This document shows positions 61,623-64,000 of a stretch of DNA of 64,000 nt, piece by piece. A program made the position numbers and the translations under genes. The stretch spans positions 62,001-126,000 of the forward strand of contig NZ_AVBG01000003.1 in NCBI RefSeq assembly GCF_000770675.1. Reading direction: 5' to 3'. Origin of the DNA: Pontibacillus chungwhensis BH030062. Lineage in GTDB: Bacteria; Bacillota; Bacilli; Bacillales; BH030062. The notes below the pieces were generated by a model. That model made no database searches, was not told where the DNA came from, and saw only the letters and a program-made list of their open reading frames with translations. Position 1 is the first letter of the stretch, and the number at the start of each line of letters is the position of its first letter.

Positions 61623-62589
61623 GTTCAACCCCTCCTCTCTTCTGTTCGCTTTCTGCCGTAATCTTTAGGAAAATATCATCAAGAGTAGGTGTATTGACAT
61701 TAATGGTTTGAGGGGCCAAATTTTCCTGATCTAATAACCGGACGATCTCCATTAGCCGTTTTGTACCATTTTGAACATACAAATTCAATTCTGTAGATCT
61801 TTTCACAAAATCCGTACCAGGCATATTTTGTGTAATGGCAGCTTCTGCTTTTTCAGCCTCTCCCTCATTTTCAAAATTCATTGCAATAATATCATTACCG
61901 ATTTGAGCTTTTAACTCCTGAGGTGTACCAGTTGCTACGATTTCACCATCATCAATAATAGAGATACGGTCTGCTAACGTATCTGCTTCTTCTAAGTATT
62001 GCGTGGTGAGAAAGATTGTTGTCCCCTCTTCTTTGTTTAACCTGTGTAAGTAGTTCCATATACTCTTACGGTTAGATGGATCAAGCCCTGTAGTTGGTTC
62101 ATCCAGAAAAAGAATTTTAGGCTTATTCACCAACGTCAAAGCAAGGTCCAACCTCCTTCTCATTCCTCCTGAGTAATTTCCACAAATTCGGTCAGCTGCT
62201 TCTCTAAGCTGAACAACTTCCAGTAATTCACTGGTTCTCAACTTAGCTTGTTTGTTGGTGAATCCAAATATTCTGCATTGAAGATGCAGCATCTCTCTAC
62301 CAGTTAAACTTGGATCAATTCCTGTTTCTTGAAGGGCCACACCAATATGCTCCCGTACTCCCTTAGGATTTGTTAGTACGTCCTGCTCTGCGACATACAC
62401 CTTTCCTGCAGAAGGGCTAATGAGTGTTGTAACGATTTGCACCGTTGTTGATTTCCCGGCACCGTTAGGTCCTAAGAAGGCAAAAAACTCTCCTTCTTCA
62501 ACCGCAAAACTTACATCTTTTACCGCTTGAACATTTCCTTTTTTAAAGATTTTTGATAAATGTTCAACGTAAATTGTTCCTTTTACCAT
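61615..62589 (-). CDS. ABC exporter ATPase (DrrA-like)
   Basis: ATP-binding subunit of about 324 residues: Walker A GPNGAGKST (about 37-45), signature YSGGMRRR (about 136-143), Walker B ILFLDEPTTG (about 156-165), and a C-terminal extension of about 90 residues as in DrrA. Start taken at 62589 (MVKGT), nine bases from AAAGGAG; ATG 62595 is also possible. Operon with the permease; no regulator adjoins. Confidence 0.9.
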   Translation of the reverse strand: MVKGTIYVEHLSKIFKKGNVQAVKDVSFAVEEGEFFAFLGPNGAGKSTTVQIVTTLISPSAGKVYVAEQDVLTNPKGVREHIGVALQETGIDPSLTGREMLHLQCRIFGFTNKQAKLRTSELLEVVQLREAADRICGNYSGGMRRRLDLALTLVNKPKILFLDEPTTGLDPSNRKSIWNYLHRLNKEEGTTIFLTTQYLEEADTLADRISIIDDGEIVATGTPQELKAQIGNDIIAMNFENEGEAEKAEAAITQNMPGTDFVKRSTELNLYVQNGTKRLMEIVRLLDQENLAPQTINVNTPTLDDIFLKITAESEQKRGGVEHG

Positions 62590-62702
62590 ATCCATTAGCT
62601 CCTTTCATGACTTACGTACTATATTCCATCTTACTCTCTTCATTCCTCCTTATTTAAAATAGATCAAGCTTGAATAAGCTTTTAATTTTAATTCAGGATG
62701 AT

Positions 62703-62728
62703 GTTTAAGTGTTATTTAGTAGGGGTAC
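62703..62728 (+). promoter_or_regulatory. SigB-like promoter
   Basis: GTTTAA, 14-bp spacer, GGGTAC; the general-stress consensus is GTTTAA-N12-15-GGGWAW. It lies about 43 bases before the 76-residue membrane protein gene. Confidence 0.5.
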
Positions 62729-62770
62729 ATTCAATAAGATAGCTAAAGTAATGAAAGGATTTGAACGAAC

Positions 62771-63001
62771 ATGGAAAGTTTATTACAACTCTTTATATAC
62801 ATAGCTGTAATGATTAACGGTTTTATCGGATTAGTTAGCTATAAAAAAAGCCAGCACCAATTTGTGCTCGCTACCGGTTTCACTCATATCCTCTTAAGCA
62901 TACCTTTATCTTGGACGTTTGGACCTCTCGTGTTTGCGATTGGCACGACTCAAGTTTTTTACGGTATTATTCACACGCAATCTCGAAAAACAGTAGAATA
63001 A
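62771..63001 (+). CDS. Small two- to three-helix membrane protein
   Basis: 76 residues with hydrophobic stretches at about 3-22, 33-48 and 50-68; not recognised. The ribosome site is weak (AAAGGATT, about 11 bases off). The SigB-like promoter upstream suggests a general-stress gene. Followed by a terminator that serves the convergent gene. Confidence 0.6.
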   Translation: MESLLQLFIYIAVMINGFIGLVSYKKSQHQFVLATGFTHILLSIPLSWTFGPLVFAIGTTQVFYGIIHTQSRKTVE

Positions 63002-63030
63002 AAAAAGGGTGCCCTCCTCTTTGGACACCC
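63001..63030 (-). terminator. Terminator after the 118-residue protein gene
   Basis: GGGTGTCC / GGGCACCC stem with AAAGAGGA loop and T7 tail on minus. Confidence 0.8.
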
Positions 63031-63037
63031 ACCCCCC

Positions 63038-63394
63038 TTAATTATTTGACTTTCTTACACGCTTCTCAATAAACCAACAAAGGTCCTCTACGGTTTTAAA
63101 GTATTGAAATTCTTCTCCATCAGGAACTTCATCCAGGCCACTGCCTGGTAAATCCCAATAGTTCATTAATTCACCAAACGAAGATCGAAATCGGTCACTT
63201 TCCCCTTGGAAAACATAAGAGAGTGGAGTTTTAGTATTAATATTCTCAACCGGCTTCTCATACTGTTTCTGTAAGTTTTCATTTACGTACTTTACTACTG
63301 TTAGGTAGATCTCGTAAATAACCCCTTTATCCCCTGCAGATTTCTTTAAATCTTTTCTCGCTCGTCTAGTTTGAAAATCGATCAATTCCCCCAT
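63038..63394 (-). CDS. Unknown 118-residue acidic/basic protein
   Basis: Not recognised. Starts MGELIDFQTRRARKDLKK, a charged head like small DNA- or nucleotide-associated Bacillus proteins, continues with a helix (VIYEIYLTVVKYVNENLQKQY), and ends with aromatic residues (FQYFKTVEDLCWFIEKRV). RBS AAAAGGTG. No membrane segment. Confidence 0.65.
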   Translation of the reverse strand: MGELIDFQTRRARKDLKKSAGDKGVIYEIYLTVVKYVNENLQKQYEKPVENINTKTPLSYVFQGESDRFRSSFGELMNYWDLPGSGLDEVPDGEEFQYFKTVEDLCWFIEKRVRKSNN

Positions 63395-63903
63395 GAGTTA
63401 TCCACACCTTTTTTAAGAACTAAGCAAAAGTGTACAGTTTTAGTGACTAGCGTCAGAACGATAACAACTCCTATACAATGATTAGACAATTATTCTACGA
63501 ATCTTGCAATATAATATGACTACTAATGTTATTCCAATAAAGCTATAACGATACTGAAACTTAGCATTTAGAAGAGGGTACTGAGTGAAGAATCTGCAGA
63601 TGATTTGTTTCCAAGAGGTTAAGAGGAAACACGTGATATAAGGAGGTAATTGATTCTCTACATTATATCCTAACACAAAGCAGGACACTTTTAACCACTA
63701 TACCATTTGTTTCCTCTATTATGTAACCCGTCTCACAATAATATTAGTGTTTTCTTAATATAGATTTTATTTTTCGCCTGAATTGATATTATTACACTTA
63801 TTGTTCCCTCACAAAAATAAAAAGCAATCATATTTTTTGAAGAATTGCTTCAAAAAGAGGTACCATAACAAGTATCAAACGAATAGTGAAGGAGATCTAA
63901 TCT
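63395..63903. other. Intergenic, only an orphan ribosome site seen
   Basis: About 500 bp. AAGGAGGTAATTG at about 63641 would start a seven-codon ORF that ends at once, perhaps a gene remnant. The nfrA promoter was not resolved. Confidence 0.35.
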
Positions 63904-64000
63904 ATGAATCAAACACTAGAAACTCTATTGCAACATCGCTCAATTCGGTCATTTACAGACACAGTGTTAACAGAAGAACAAATTAATATAATTGTGGAAG
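63904..64000 (+). CDS. nfrA: NADPH-dependent nitroreductase (NfrA type), 5' end only
   Basis: The first 32 codons of an FMN nitroreductase, RBS GAAGGAGA seven bases before ATG. MNQTLETLLQHRSIRSFTD matches the NfrA-type opening with HRSIRSF contacting FMN phosphate. NfrA reduces flavin, nitro compounds and peroxide-linked substrates using NADPH; in B. subtilis it is stress-induced by Spx. The remainder lies beyond the window. Confidence 0.8.
   Translation, partial: MNQTLETLLQHRSIRSFTDTVLTEEQINIIVE

Noticed and set aside
63482-63688. 68-codon minus-strand ORF in the gap before nfrA
   Set aside because: Starts at a GTG without a ribosome site; hydrophobicity alone is not enough.
63783-63986. 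67-codon plus-strand ORF at the right edge
   Set aside because: Out of frame with the nitroreductase start that has a strong ribosome site and clear family sequence.

Overview
The window is low-GC Gram-positive DNA: AGGAGG-type ribosome sites, many GTG and TTG starts, and Rho-independent terminators after most transcription units. Gene content (kin of B. subtilis yku genes, CheV, a Spo0E-like phosphatase, YjcZ, acetylated-DAP lysine pathway, C30 carotenoid cluster) points to a motile, probably spore-forming, pigmented member of the Bacillaceae, of the moderately halophilic Halobacillus/Pontibacillus kind. The genus is an inference. No rRNA, tRNA, prophage, transposase or CRISPR array was seen.

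Region 1-8.4 kb: the N-terminal part of a pyruvate oxidase, a KtrC-type potassium channel gating subunit, cytochrome bd oxidase cydAB behind a Rex operator, and a heterodimeric ABC exporter with one degenerate ATP site. Region 8.7-29.3 kb: a backbone colinear in outline with the B. subtilis ykuT-S-R-Q / ykuL / ykuI / fadH / ykuE / ykyB / cheV / patA block, with insertions (CorC-type protein, MFS exporter, czrA-czcD zinc efflux, hemolysin III, a SCO copper chaperone, patatin). Three of its genes (dapH, ykuR, patA) make up the N-acetyl branch of diaminopimelate synthesis. Region 29.3-36.6 kb: a PilZ protein behind a structured leader, signal peptidase I, a zinc-ribbon/TPR membrane protein paired with an HtrA-like protease, a DoxX protein with a perfect Rex operator, and a PAS-GGDEF cyclase.

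Region 36.7-44.7 kb: the C30 carotenoid cluster. A rightward operon (hydratase-like CruF/DUF422, acyltransferase, glycosyltransferase, CrtP-like oxidase) faces a leftward operon (CrtN, CrtN paralogue, CrtM). The leftward promoter carries three T-n-TACA motifs spaced exactly 11 bp, the arrangement of operators for the B12-dependent photoreceptor repressor CarH. Light- and B12-controlled pigment synthesis is therefore predicted; no carH gene lies in the window.

Region 44.8-57 kb: a B12-binding-type radical SAM protein, YjcZ peptide, a GGDEF-EAL protein, the KtrD/KtrB channel subunit, YwpF, an HD hydrolase, an SDR, CorA, a GNAT acetyltransferase and a VOC protein, with several unknown small genes. 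Region 57-64 kb: DUF2512 protein, a rhodanese/metallo-beta-lactamase pseudoenzyme, two rhodaneses behind a CsoR/CstR-like operator, a methyltransferase, an ABC-2 drug-type exporter, a small membrane protein with a SigB-like promoter, and the 5' end of an nfrA-type nitroreductase.

Themes joining distant genes: two Rex sites (cydAB and doxX), four c-di-GMP-related genes (YkuI, PilZ, GGDEF, GGDEF-EAL), both halves of a Ktr system 47 kb apart, and a dispersed GC-rich palindromic repeat in five intergenic places.
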